Counted from the first letter of the stretch, positions 33,696 through 42,826 are shown. The stretch is DNA of 44,834 bases from an uncultured Gemmatimonadota bacterium (GCA_903910555.1 CAIVZZ010000017.1:1-44834); one strand, 5' to 3'. Made by a program: numbers and translations. Notes: generated from the sequence alone by a model not told the origin.

Positions 33696-35165
33696 TCACG
33701 TGCACACCTTGTTCCGCCCGGCGGCCTTGGCGCGATACAGCGCCTCGTCGGCACGGGCAAAGAGATCGTCAACGCCCGCCACATCCGGCGCGGGATAACT
33801 CGCCACTCCAATGCTCGCAGTCAGTCGCACACCACCGTGCGCCGGCGTGAACGCCGTGCGCTCGACGCGCTCCCGCGTACGTTCGGCAAATTTCACGGCG
33901 CCGATCTGCCCGGTTTCCGGCAGCACGACCACAAACTCTTCCCCGCCGTACCGCGCGACGATATCGACGCTTCGAATCGATTCCTGAAGCAGCGCCGCCA
34001 CTTCACGCAGCACATCGTCGCCGACGAGATGTCCCGACGTATCGTTGATTCCCTTGAAGTGATCGAGGTCGAGCATCAGCAGCGTGATCACCGAATCGTA
34101 GCGCTTTGCACGCTCCATTTCCGAACTCAACCGCACCGTCAGCGCGCGCCGGTTCAAAACCTGCGTCAGCGGGTCCGTATGCGCGAGCACTTCCAGACGT
34201 GCGTTGTCGGCCTTGGTCGTTTCAATCAGCTGCGCGCGGTGAATCGCAGCGACAGCCGCCTTGATGACCGCGTCCGCAAACTCGACGTCCTCATTTGTAA
34301 GCGGCGGCTCGTTCGCCATGCGGCGCAGGAAGAACACACCCGCCTGCGTCTTGCCAAGCGTAAACGGCAACGCGATCACGGAGCGGATCGGGACGAGCGT
34401 GCCGTTCGCCTGCCACTCTTTTCGAATATCAGCGTACAGTGGATTGCTCTGCAGATCCTCGACGAGCACCGGATGACCGTGTTCGAGCGCGCTGCGGATT
34501 TCCGGATAGCGGTCGAGATGAATTTCGAAATTTCGGAGCGCCGGATTGTCGAACGCGGTCGCCACGACGCCAACTTTATCGCCTGGCTTCGCGAGAATCA
34601 CCGAGCAGCGCGAAAGGCTGAGCGCACGTGCCACGCGCCGCGCGAGAATGTGATAGATCTCGTCACTTGAGAGATCGCCGGTGACCTCGTGCAGAATATC
34701 GACGACCTTCCGGCGGCTCTCGGCGTCCTCACGTGCGCGCAGGAGCTCTTCTTCAGCAGACCGAAGTGCGAGCTGCGTGGTGGCCAGTTCGCGCCGCATT
34801 CGCAGCTGCGCCTGCACCCGCGCAATGAGCTCGCGCGGACGGAACGGCTTGCGAATGAAATCCGCGGCGCCAAGCCCGAATGTTTTCTCCGTCATCTCGT
34901 CGGGCGAGAGTGACGAAACCATCAGCACCGGAATGTCGCGCCAGCGTGCGTCCGCCTTGAGCTCCTGCAGCAGCTGCACGCCGTCGGTGCCGGGCATGAT
35001 CACATCGAGCAGCAGCAAATCCGGGAGCGCTTTCTGCAGTTATGAAAAGAGCGTGTCGCGCCCCGTAGCCGATGACACGTCGAAGCCCGAATCGCGCAAC
35101 ACGCCGCTCAGCGACTCGAGTACGCTCGGATCGTCATCGACCACCAGGATGCGCGAGCGGGTCAT
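33696..35165 (-). pseudogene. Receiver-GAF-GGDEF diguanylate cyclase interrupted by an in-frame TAA
   Basis: The reading frame starts at ATG 35165, overlapping the dehydratase stop (ATGA). It encodes a CheY-like receiver (Asp10-11 pocket in ILVVDDDPS, phospho-Asp54 in LLLLDVIMPG, Lys in FIRKPF), a GAF-like domain and a GGDEF domain. The last has GGEEF at codons 407-411 and an RxxD inhibitory site (RSVD) five residues before. Codon 42 (35040-35042) is TAA, and the frame continues intact on both sides: ATGRDTLFS, stop, then LQKALPDLLLLDV. One base change (for example from GAA, CAA or TAC) explains it. Translation could restart at TTG 35018, giving a protein without a working receiver. A real mutation, a read error or readthrough are the options. 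Confidence 0.88.
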
Positions 35166-36154
35166 GCGCTCTTCCCCAACAACGCGAGCAGTCCGTCCCA
35201 CTCGACATTTCCGCCGGAGAGAATGCAAACCGTACGCGCCGCCGGCTTCACGATCCCTTCCAGCAGAGCCGCAACGGTGATCGCACCACTCGGCTCGGCG
35301 ACGAGCTTATGCCGGTCGAGCAAAAAGCGCATCGCGTTCGGCAGCGCGCTGTCCGGAACGGTGACGACGTCATCGAGAAATGCGTGATGGTGCGCGTAAT
35401 TGATGCTGCCGATGCGGACCGCGAGCAATCCATCAGCGAGTCCCCCCGGATTCGCCGCGATCGTCACCGGCGCGCCCGCCTCGCGCGCGCGCGTGAGCTT
35501 CGGTGATCCCGCTGGCTCAACACCAATCACGCGTACGGCAGGCGCAGCGCGTTTCAATGCGGCCGCCACACCAGAACTCAATCCACCGCCGCCAACGGGA
35601 ACCAGCACGAGCTGCACGTCGGGCATGTCCTCGGCGATTTCCAAACCGATCGTGCCCTGACCTGCGATAATTGTCGGATCATCGAACGGCGGCACAAGCG
35701 TTGCGCCCTCGCGTTCACAAATCTCCACGGCCTTCGCCATGCGCTCGGCAGTCGTCGTGCCTTCGAGAATCACACGCGCGCCAAGACGCTCCGCGCCCTC
35801 ACGCTTCGCGCGCGGCGCGGTGGTCGGCATGACCACGGTCGACGGCACGCCGAAAAGTTTTGCGGCGAGCGCGACGGCTTGTCCATGATTTCCAGATGAC
35901 GGCGCGACAAGCCCTTTCGCGCGCTGCGCCGGAGTGAGCTGTGAAACGAACCAGTACGCGCCGCGGAACTTGAACGCGCCGCCTCGCTGAAGCATTTCCG
36001 GCTTCAGAAAAATCGGAACGCCGAACTGGTCGTGCAGCGCTTCCGACGGGAGCAGCGGTGTCCGCACGGCGACGCCGCGCAGCGCGGCAGCCGCGTTGCG
36101 GAAGTCGTCGAGCGAAACCAGCGTCGGTGCAACAGTCGAAGCGGCAGCAGTCAT
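35162..36154 (-). CDS. PLP-dependent threonine/serine dehydratase
   Basis: This encodes 330 residues. The PLP lysine is K62 in GGAFKFRGAY. The phosphate-binding loops are SSGNHGQAVA and VPVGGGGLSSG, and LSGGNVEWD closes the fold. It lacks the C-terminal ACT domain of biosynthetic IlvA, so it resembles catabolic threonine dehydratase or serine racemase-type enzymes. These convert threonine to 2-oxobutanoate or serine to pyruvate. CAGGAG lies about 12 bases before the ATG. Its stop overlaps the start of the receiver-GGDEF gene, an odd partner for an amino acid enzyme. Confidence 0.92.
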   Translation of the reverse strand: MTAAASTVAPTLVSLDDFRNAAAALRGVAVRTPLLPSEALHDQFGVPIFLKPEMLQRGGAFKFRGAYWFVSQLTPAQRAKGLVAPSSGNHGQAVALAAKLFGVPSTVVMPTTAPRAKREGAERLGARVILEGTTTAERMAKAVEICEREGATLVPPFDDPTIIAGQGTIGLEIAEDMPDVQLVLVPVGGGGLSSGVAAALKRAAPAVRVIGVEPAGSPKLTRAREAGAPVTIAANPGGLADGLLAVRIGSINYAHHHAFLDDVVTVPDSALPNAMRFLLDRHKLVAEPSGAITVAALLEGIVKPAARTVCILSGGNVEWDGLLALLGKSA

Positions 36155-36337
36155 CCGGTGCGAAAGCTCCTGAAAACGAAGGCACGCGTTTCTATCAGGT
36201 TACTATAGAGCGCAAAGGGTTCTCGACGGGTGTAAAACTACTCCCCGTCCAGAGGCCGGTAAAGGATCGAAGTGTATAAAATAACGACAGCTTACTGAGT
36301 GCCATCTCCATCTATTCGAAGGAGTTAGCGCGAGTCG

Positions 36338-37306
36338 TTACCGAGCAGCGGAGGCATCCCAGCTGGCCACCGCCGCACCCTTGGAGTGCAAGACCAGGGC
36401 CAGCAAGGTCAGCGCTGGCCCGGTGGTGCCGTCGCGGCGTCCAACCGCGAAACGTGCCTGGAGGCTGAGTCCGGAGCGCATTGAGTCAGGATCGGGCGCT
36501 TTCGACGGAGGCACATGGAACAGATCGCGCGCGATGTACGACAGCCCGGATGCCCCGCAAATAAACGCGGGTCGCGTGAAGCAGGTGAGGGCGAGACGAG
36601 CGCTGGCCGTATCGCCCACCTGAGGCCTGATGAGCCCGTCCACGGCGACCTCGAGCACTCCCCGGCTCGGATCGTACCTTGCCTCTTTCACGGCGAATTG
36701 CACGATGACAATCGTTGAGTCTCGTGGCGAATCGACCGCGGCACGCAGGCGTTCGGCGAACGCAGCAGGCGTCAAAATGGACGGCGGAGCCTCACGCTCG
36801 ACCGTATTCGGGACTACACGGTCGGTCACTCCGACCGTGACCGGAATCACACTTTTTTGCGTGGGTTTCGCGGGCGCGGTAGCAGGCGGCGGCGCGTCAG
36901 TTTCGCTGCCTGCGTGGGCGAGCGCGGTGGCGGCAGTACCGTACCGCGAATCGGTACAGAATGGCTTTTCCGCCGGCGATGACGCGCCGGTCGACGACAC
37001 GATCACGAAGCAGAGAAAAGGCGCGAGCCGCGCGTCTGACGCGCTGGCTGAGAACGTGCGCGCGGACGCGTAGCTCACGGCGATCAATGCACCGCTCTTT
37101 GGTACGAACTGCAGCGTCTTGATGTCGGTGGTGTAGCGCTTGTTCGCGTTGAAATAGCCGCGCTCGAGATCGGTGAGCTTCGAGAGATCCGCGCGCACCG
37201 CATCGGCGAGATGTGCTTTGTCCGCCGGCACGTCCTGCTGCGCCGGCAGCGCGCGCACGGCGGCGAGCGCGCATCCGATCAGCAGCCGCCGCGCGCGCAT
37301 ACGCAT
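36338..37306 (-). CDS. Exported protein with a pilin-like N-terminal region
   Basis: This encodes about 322 residues. ATG 37306 shares one base with the upstream stop (TGATG); a GTG at 37309 is also possible. A basic, hydrophobic signal peptide ends near ALPAQQ. Residues 30-120 (AVRADLSKLTDLERGYFNAN, KRYTTDIKTLQFVPKSG) resemble the globular part of type IV pilin-like proteins, which contain the phrase 'xxxYFxxxxxYxxxxxxLxF'. The pilin N-terminal helix is absent. After a Pro/Ala-rich linker there is a second folded region (about 165-320) with two Cys (LTCFTRPAFICGASGL) that I do not recognise. It is coupled to the histidine phosphatase gene. Confidence 0.68.
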   Translation of the reverse strand: MRMRARRLLIGCALAAVRALPAQQDVPADKAHLADAVRADLSKLTDLERGYFNANKRYTTDIKTLQFVPKSGALIAVSYASARTFSASASDARLAPFLCFVIVSSTGASSPAEKPFCTDSRYGTAATALAHAGSETDAPPPATAPAKPTQKSVIPVTVGVTDRVVPNTVEREAPPSILTPAAFAERLRAAVDSPRDSTIVIVQFAVKEARYDPSRGVLEVAVDGLIRPQVGDTASARLALTCFTRPAFICGASGLSYIARDLFHVPPSKAPDPDSMRSGLSLQARFAVGRRDGTTGPALTLLALVLHSKGAAVASWDASAAR

Positions 37307-37860
37307 CACTTCATCGAGTTGGGACAGGTTGTCGCCGGGTCAGCCGACGGCGCGCCGTACGTCGACGCCACGAGATCGGCTTTGTTGTCGTGCAGGATGA
37401 GCACATAGAAGTTCGAGTACTGCGAATCGCAGATGTCGGGGAGTTTCGGGCCGCCAAGTGCGGCGATGATCGCGGGGACCGTGTTGCTGTGCCCGACGAC
37501 GAGAACCGTTTGTCCCGCGTGCGCGCGGACGGCGTCGGCGACGGCTTTCGCGTGCGCGACAACGGGGCCGGTATGAACAATTTCAGGCGTGAGATGCTGT
37601 GCGTCGACCGTGGGCTGCGCGGTTTCGCGCGTTCGCGTGAGTTCGGTGGTGATCGCGGCCTGCACCGCTGTGTTCGCGAGAGCCGCTGCGAGTGCTTTCG
37701 CCCGCACCATTCCCGCTTCGGTAAGCGGCGGATCGGCCGCGGGTGCGGCGGCCTTTTCGCCATGGCGGACGAGGATGACGATGATCGGTTTCGTCTGCGC
37801 GGAAAGCTGAGCGTCTGCGACGATCAAGCAGATGAGTGCCAGGAAAAAACGTCTCGTCAT
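37306..37860 (-). CDS. Secreted histidine phosphatase-superfamily protein
   Basis: This encodes about 184 residues. The start is ATG 37860, which has GGAA nine bases upstream; ATG 37869 is the alternative. The signal peptide is MTRRFFLALICLIVADAQLSAQ. The phosphohistidine motif is LVRHGEK, the second His is in VVGHSNT, and TRTRETAQPT supplies the usual Arg-Glu segment. Branch 1 enzymes of this type remove phosphate from small molecules or proteins. The exported location points to scavenging or envelope sugar phosphates. Its TGA overlaps the start of the next gene. It is divergent from the DUF486 gene. Confidence 0.9.
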   Translation of the reverse strand: MTRRFFLALICLIVADAQLSAQTKPIIVILVRHGEKAAAPAADPPLTEAGMVRAKALAAALANTAVQAAITTELTRTRETAQPTVDAQHLTPEIVHTGPVVAHAKAVADAVRAHAGQTVLVVGHSNTVPAIIAALGGPKLPDICDSQYSNFYVLILHDNKADLVASTYGAPSADPATTCPNSMK

Positions 37861-37966
37861 TGCGGACATTTCCGGGGTAAGAAGTTGCGTTGGACTCGCA
37901 CCGCACGAAGAATATGCTCACTCAGACCACAATGTGGCGCGAAGCGCCGACCCATCGAGGCCAATA

Positions 37967-38320
37967 ATGCCGATCATTCTGCGAACCGCCGGACTGCTCG
38001 TCCTTTCGAACCTGTTCATGACTTTTGCGTGGTACGCGCATCTCAAGAATCTGAGCACGCGAGCCTGGTACGTCGCTGCGCTCGCGAGCTGGGGAATCGC
38101 GCTCTTCGAGTACATGCTTCAGGTACCCGCGAATCGCATTGGCTACACGGTTCTCACGCTCGGACAGCTCAAGATGCTGCAGGAAGTGATTTCGATCGGC
38201 GTGTTCGTACCGTTCGCGATTTACTACATGAAGCAGCCGCCGAAACTCGACTACTTGTGGGCCGGATGCTGTCTGCTCGGCGCGGTGTACTTCGTATTCA
38301 GGAGTCCCGCCGTGACGTGA
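37967..38320 (+). CDS. DUF486-family small membrane protein
   Basis: This encodes 117 residues from the ATG at 37967, supported by GAGG six bases upstream; the open frame from 37832 is antisense to the phosphatase leader. Four membrane helices are visible. The family signatures are NLFMTFAWYAHLKNL, the ASWGIALFEYMLQVPANRIG block and FAIYYMKQPPKLDYLWAGCC. DUF486 belongs to the drug/metabolite transporter superfamily, with no established substrate. It is followed after 62 bases by the plastocyanin-like lipoprotein gene. Confidence 0.92.
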   Translation: MPIILRTAGLLVLSNLFMTFAWYAHLKNLSTRAWYVAALASWGIALFEYMLQVPANRIGYTVLTLGQLKMLQEVISIGVFVPFAIYYMKQPPKLDYLWAGCCLLGAVYFVFRSPAVT

Positions 38321-38382
38321 CCCTGCCGGAGATGTGCGCCGCGTCACGCTCGTTTTCAAGCGCACCCGTTAGATACAGATGT

Positions 38383-38991
38383 ATGAGATTCGCACTCGTA
38401 CTCACCGCGCTCGGCGTTGCCGCGTGCGGCAGCGGTGATAAAGCGACCACGCAACCCGGCGGAAGCACGGCCGTGCTCACGTCGCTGGATCTCAGCGCAC
38501 CGGGCAATACGCTCGCGCTCAACGGCACGATGCAGCTCAGCGCGACGCCGAAAGACCAGAATGGCGCGACGTATGCCGCGACAGTCACGTGGAATTCTGG
38601 AAGCAACTTTGTCGCAACGATCAGCGCGACCGGACTCGTCAGCGCCGTCGCGGGCGGTCAGGCATACATGTTCGCAACAGCGGGCGCGTTCAAAGACAGC
38701 ACGCTGATCACCGTCATAACAGGTGCATATCCAACAAGCGCGGCGGTGTACATGCTGCCGGCCGCGTATTCGCCGGGCGCAACAGACGTTGCCGTTGGTG
38801 CCACAGTGCAATTCGTCTTTCCATCACTTGGCCACAACGTCTTCTTCGGATCCGTCCCCGCCGGAGCACCGCTAGATATTCCCGGCGAGGTGTCGAATCA
38901 AACCGTCTCGCGCACGTTCAACACGCGCGGCAGTTTCGGCTACAACTGCACGATCCACCCCGGTATGAACGGGACTATCGTCGTTCACTAA
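38383..38991 (+). CDS. BIG2-plastocyanin lipoprotein
   Basis: This encodes 202 residues. The lipobox is LGVAAC (Cys15). Residues 30-115 form a bacterial Ig-like group 2 domain (LDLSAPGNTLALNGTMQLSA, then ATISATGLVSAVAGGQA). Residues 120-202 are a cupredoxin with type-1 copper ligands His151 (LGHNVFF), Cys189, His192 and Met195 (NCTIHPGMNG). It is therefore a surface- or periplasm-anchored electron carrier or copper-binding protein. The long open frame extending back to 37213 is antisense to other genes and not real. The ribosome site is weak. Confidence 0.88.
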   Translation: MRFALVLTALGVAACGSGDKATTQPGGSTAVLTSLDLSAPGNTLALNGTMQLSATPKDQNGATYAATVTWNSGSNFVATISATGLVSAVAGGQAYMFATAGAFKDSTLITVITGAYPTSAAVYMLPAAYSPGATDVAVGATVQFVFPSLGHNVFFGSVPAGAPLDIPGEVSNQTVSRTFNTRGSFGYNCTIHPGMNGTIVVH

Positions 38992-39005
38992 GCACACGCG
39001 CGGAG

Positions 39006-41321
39006 TTACCGCGCTATCGCTCCCCAAATCAGCGGCTCGCTCGCCTTCGACTGCCCGCGATACTGCGGACGGAACCCGTAGAGCACCGCGTGTCCCTTCC
39101 CGACGCTGACATCGACCATCGCGGCTTTGCCGTTGAGCTTCGCGCCGCCGAGCAGCCAGCCTGAGAGCAGCACTTCACCGGTCGCCGGATAAGACGCCAC
39201 AACGGTCGCGCGAGCGGGATCGGTGATCTCGAACGCCGGCCCATTCTCAAACCAGATCGCAGGAACCGGTGCCGTCATCCGCGACGCGAGCGGGCTCGCA
39301 CGATTGATGTCGACCGCGAGAATCGAACCGGGCGCATAGAAATCAGCGTTCCGTACGCCGGCGAGAACATTTTTCACCGGGAGCTTGAGCGTTTCGATCG
39401 CGTAGTTGCTCGCTTCGTTGAACGCGAGCACCGTCCCGCCGTTCTCTACAAAAGCGACGAGCGCAGCAGCGCCTGCTGTGCCGAGACCGCCAACGAGCGA
39501 ATCCGGATACGTATCGCGCAGGCCGCGCGTCATCTGCCCGGCGTTCTGGTCGGGGAGCACGATCACGTCGAACTTCGCGTTGAGATTTCCGGCGCGTATA
39601 TCGCGATCGACAAGCGACGTGAACGGCACGCGGTTCACATCGAACATCCAGCGCGTCCAGCCTTCGTCCATCGGTGCGTTGTAGCTGCGGTAGATGCCGA
39701 CGCGCTTTGCGTTGCGGTCGCTAAGCCCGGCCACCGTGAACTTCGGCTCTTCCATCGGCATGATCGGCGCGGCACTCGAGACTGGCGCCACTGACACACT
39801 CGCGATGTCCACGCCGAACAACAGCGGCAGCGTCTGCGCGGTCACGTCGTACGGACGGATCGGCGGGCCGCCCGGGTACTCATGCAGGTTCGGATACTTC
39901 TGCCGCTCGAGCATCGACTTCGCATAGCCACCCATTGGCTGCGACGTCAGCACCACATACGATCCGCTCGGATACGTCGTGCCGTTCGCAGTGACCGCCA
40001 CCGTGCTGGTCCGCACTTCAACCTGCCCGTGCTGCAGCGTCCAAATAATCCGCTGAACGGCCTGCGTGTCGCGCTGCGTGCGCGGAATGATGAACGCGGC
40101 CGGCACGGTGTCATGCGTCCACGGATGGTCAGCGGCGATCGCACGATCGCCCAGCGCGGCATAACTCTCGAGCCACGCGCGACGATCGCGCGCGGCTTCA
40201 TTCAGCATGGCCCAACTCGCGCTCACCTGATACGCGACGATGTCGCCATACGTCCAGTGCCCACCCGGCCAAAGCGCGGGGAAATTCCAGGTAACTGTTT
40301 TGGCTTCGTAGCCGCGCGCCGCGCCGAGCTGGTTGAACGGAATGTCGATGGGCGTCGCGAGCGCAGCGCTCGCCGTCTCCGTGAGGATGCGCACGCCGCG
40401 ATGATACAGCGAATACTGACGCGCCGGCGACCACTGGTCGTACGCGGCGTTGTACGCAATTCCCGTTTTTCCTTCGGCGATCATTCTCCAGCCGATCGCC
40501 ATTCCCATCGAGTTCGTACCCGCGGTAAGAATCGGGTCGATGTTCGGATCGAGCGGGTCCATGTAAGGCGGAAGAAAAATTCTTCCGGCATTCGAACCCT
40601 GCTGGTGAATGTCGTTGACAATTTGCGGATCCCACGGCGTGTAGAGCGAGTCCACCGTGTAACGCGTTTCGGGCTGCGTGAACGCGTACCAATCACGATT
40701 GTCGTCGTGGCCGGTGTACTTGTGGTAAAGCTCCGGCGGCGATGTGCCCTCGGCTTTCGTGCCGAGCGTTGCACGATACCAGTCGCCGACGATGTCGACG
40801 CCGTCTGGATTCTGCGATGGAACAAGAATGATGATCGTGTTCGCGAGGATCGCTTTCGCTTCGGGCGTGTCGCCGCGGGCGAGCCGGTCCGTGAGCACGA
40901 GCGGCGTGGTGAATCCGCCGGATTCCGTCGAGTGAATCGCGGAGGTGATCAGAATGACGTTCTTGCCGGCGGCGAGCAGTGACTCGAGCTCGTCTTTCCC
41001 GCGCACGAGCGGGTTCATGAGCTTGCGCTGAATCATCTGATAGCGATCGAGATGCTTGAGCGTAGCCGAATCCGAAATGAAGACCGCGAGGAACGGGCGG
41101 CCAAGCGTCGTTTTTCCGAGTGTGTGAACCTGAACGCGCGGGCTCGTTTTCTCGACGGCGCGAAAGTAGTCGGTGATCTGCTTCCACGACGGCAGGTGCC
41201 GGTCGGCGCCCGGCTCGTAGCCGAGGATCGAGGCCGGCGTCGGAACCGGCGACTTCTGTGCGGCGAGCGGGGGGGGGGCGACGAGGGCCAGCGCGAGGCA
41301 GATCAAGTGTGTGCGTTTCAT
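39006..41321 (-). CDS. Secreted M14-family zinc carboxypeptidase
   Basis: This encodes 771 residues from the ATG at 41321, where the signal peptide MKRTHLICLALALVAPPPLA begins. The zinc ligands are His130 and Glu133 (AIHSTESGG) and His239 (DIHQQG). Glu315 in RILTETAS is the likely general base. Large M14 proteins of this group usually carry a C-terminal glutamine-amidotransferase-like fold, matched here by the region FDVIVLPDQNAG and onward. It should remove C-terminal residues from peptides outside the cytoplasm. A run of ten C residues on the coding strand (41269-41278) lies in the signal-peptide codons and is prone to slippage. No clear ribosome site is present. Confidence 0.92.
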   Translation of the reverse strand: MKRTHLICLALALVAPPPLAAQKSPVPTPASILGYEPGADRHLPSWKQITDYFRAVEKTSPRVQVHTLGKTTLGRPFLAVFISDSATLKHLDRYQMIQRKLMNPLVRGKDELESLLAAGKNVILITSAIHSTESGGFTTPLVLTDRLARGDTPEAKAILANTIIILVPSQNPDGVDIVGDWYRATLGTKAEGTSPPELYHKYTGHDDNRDWYAFTQPETRYTVDSLYTPWDPQIVNDIHQQGSNAGRIFLPPYMDPLDPNIDPILTAGTNSMGMAIGWRMIAEGKTGIAYNAAYDQWSPARQYSLYHRGVRILTETASAALATPIDIPFNQLGAARGYEAKTVTWNFPALWPGGHWTYGDIVAYQVSASWAMLNEAARDRRAWLESYAALGDRAIAADHPWTHDTVPAAFIIPRTQRDTQAVQRIIWTLQHGQVEVRTSTVAVTANGTTYPSGSYVVLTSQPMGGYAKSMLERQKYPNLHEYPGGPPIRPYDVTAQTLPLLFGVDIASVSVAPVSSAAPIMPMEEPKFTVAGLSDRNAKRVGIYRSYNAPMDEGWTRWMFDVNRVPFTSLVDRDIRAGNLNAKFDVIVLPDQNAGQMTRGLRDTYPDSLVGGLGTAGAAALVAFVENGGTVLAFNEASNYAIETLKLPVKNVLAGVRNADFYAPGSILAVDINRASPLASRMTAPVPAIWFENGPAFEITDPARATVVASYPATGEVLLSGWLLGGAKLNGKAAMVDVSVGKGHAVLYGFRPQYRGQSKASEPLIWGAIAR
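41269..41278 (-). repeat. Ten-base G/C homopolymer inside the M14 signal-peptide codons
   Basis: Ten consecutive G on the plus strand encode APPP in the carboxypeptidase signal peptide. It is the longest homopolymer I noticed. A one-base change would shift the frame after residue 18 and abolish the protein. Confidence 0.9.
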
Positions 41322-41347
41322 AATTTGAAACTTACGACTGTTTTTGG

Positions 41348-41515
41348 TTTTGAGTAATCGCAACAAAAGGTGTGCGTTAACGGTCGTTAATTTATTGGTA
41401 TTGAACTAACGACGACGGGACAGGTCGGCCCATGCTCGACCTGTCCCGTCGCCGTTAGTTCGAAACCAATGCCCAACGACCGTTAACGCATACCTTTCGT
41501 TGCGAGTACCCAAAA
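41348..41515. repeat. Long nested palindrome, copy B of the dispersed family
   Basis: Outer arms 41361-41389 and 41474-41502 match at 26 of 29 positions. Pairing continues through the middle (ATTGGT and GAACTAACG segments) to a perfect 15-bp inner stem (41413-41427 with 41437-41451). It extends about 13 bases beyond the outer arms. The arms closely match copy A at 22377-22519. It fills the gap between the DUF1501 stop and the M14 start, both minus-strand genes, and has no T-run. Confidence 0.87.
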
Positions 41516-41530
41516 CTGTTGGGCAGTTTG

Positions 41531-42826
41531 TTACTTGGTGACCCCTTGGAAGGTCGGCGTGTACCCCGGCCAGATCTGCACCGGATTCTGCAGCCGGTTC
41601 GCCACGATCTCCGCAAGCACATCGCGGTGATCGATCGTGACCTTCACGTCCTGACCGTCCTGGAGATTCGGCGTCGCGAGCGGAAGGAAATTCTTCGTGA
41701 GAACCTTTCCGCCTGCGATGTGATGGCCCATCACGAACATCGCGCCGCCGCGGCCGTGATCGGTTCCCTGATTGCCGTTCTCGCGAACGTTGCGCCCAAA
41801 CTCGCTCATCGCCACCAGCGTCACGTTGTACGTGCCGTTCCCCTGAAGCACGTCGGCCCAGAATGCGCCGATCGAATTCGAGAAGTCGCTCATCGTGTTG
41901 AACAGCGATCCCGTCAGCGGTCCCTCGGCGACGTGCGTGTCCCAGCCTCCGATATCTATCTGAATCGCCTCGACACCAATCCCCGCCTTGATGAGCGCGG
42001 CGGCCGAACGGAGCCCGGTTCCGAACGAGCTGGTCGGGTACGCTGCGGCATTCGACGGTTTATAACCCGGGAAGTTGATCGCCTTGAGCAGTGACAGGGT
42101 GCTCACGACATCGAGCGCAGCTGCGCGCGCGGGATCTTGATCGAGATAGAACTCGTTCGCGAGCCATGCGCTGCGCGCGGTTTGTGTTGCCGCGCTGCCG
42201 CCAATCGCGAAGGTCGGCGGCGACGGCATCGGAATCGTGAGCGGCGCGCCGTCGAGTGTCAGCGGAAGTCCGTTCGCGATTGCGAGCGCACGGAGCGGTG
42301 CAGCGGGATTGAGCGGCCACGAAGTCGCGAGATGGCGGCCGAGCCATCCGGTAGAAACCGTGTCGTCAGTCGCGGATCCGACCTCGATGAAATGCTGCGC
42401 GTCAAAATGGGAACGCGAACTGAAGGTCAGTCCCGCGCCGTGCACGACGAGCAACTCTCCGCCGAGAAATGCCGGCACCAAGCCGGTCATCGCTTTCGGA
42501 AACATCCAATAGTTGTCGAGCGCGGTGCCCTTGTTCACACTGCCGCTATCGGGCCGCGGAATCGCGAGCGTCGGACGCGCTGTGTAATAGTTGGGATCGG
42601 CAAACGGTGCGCAGAGCGACAGACCGTCCGCACCGCCGCGCATGAAGATGTTCACGATCACATCGCGCGCGCCGTTCGCACTGCTCGCCATCACCACTTT
42701 TGGAACCCATTCCGGCACCGCTCCGGCAAAAACCGCAGCGCCCGCCGCCTTCACGATGAAGTTGCGGCGCGAGAGATCATTGTATTCCTGACAGCCGCAG
42801 TTCGCGTGCTCGTCGTATGCGCTCAT
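41531..42826 (-). CDS. Tat-exported DUF1501 protein
   Basis: This encodes 431 residues. A twin-arginine signal lies at residues 19-40 (SRRNFIVKAAGAAVFAGAVP), after a short leader with two Cys. The body has the DUF1501 pattern related to sulfatase/alkaline phosphatase folds: VNIFMRGGADGLSLCAPFAD, VVHGAGL, RSHFDAQHFIEVG, IGGWDTHV and MSEFGRNVRENGNQGTDHG. The family has no proven activity; its genes nearly always follow DUF1800 genes, and both products are exported. Here the DUF1800 gene ends 42 bases upstream, so the pair is an operon. Confidence 0.94.
   Translation of the reverse strand: MSAYDEHANCGCQEYNDLSRRNFIVKAAGAAVFAGAVPEWVPKVVMASSANGARDVIVNIFMRGGADGLSLCAPFADPNYYTARPTLAIPRPDSGSVNKGTALDNYWMFPKAMTGLVPAFLGGELLVVHGAGLTFSSRSHFDAQHFIEVGSATDDTVSTGWLGRHLATSWPLNPAAPLRALAIANGLPLTLDGAPLTIPMPSPPTFAIGGSAATQTARSAWLANEFYLDQDPARAAALDVVSTLSLLKAINFPGYKPSNAAAYPTSSFGTGLRSAAALIKAGIGVEAIQIDIGGWDTHVAEGPLTGSLFNTMSDFSNSIGAFWADVLQGNGTYNVTLVAMSEFGRNVRENGNQGTDHGRGGAMFVMGHHIAGGKVLTKNFLPLATPNLQDGQDVKVTIDHRDVLAEIVANRLQNPVQIWPGYTPTFQGVTK

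Noticed and set aside
36217-36249. GACGGG...CCCGTC inverted pair in the spacer upstream of the dehydratase gene as a fourth palindrome copy
   Set aside because: Only six or seven bases pair and the flanking arms do not match the family.
37213-38382. Long plus-strand open frame leading into the plastocyanin lipoprotein (592 residues in total)
   Set aside because: Its first 390 residues are antisense to the phosphatase and pilin-like genes, have Arg/Ser-rich shadow composition, and the lipoprotein has its own start and lipobox at 38383.
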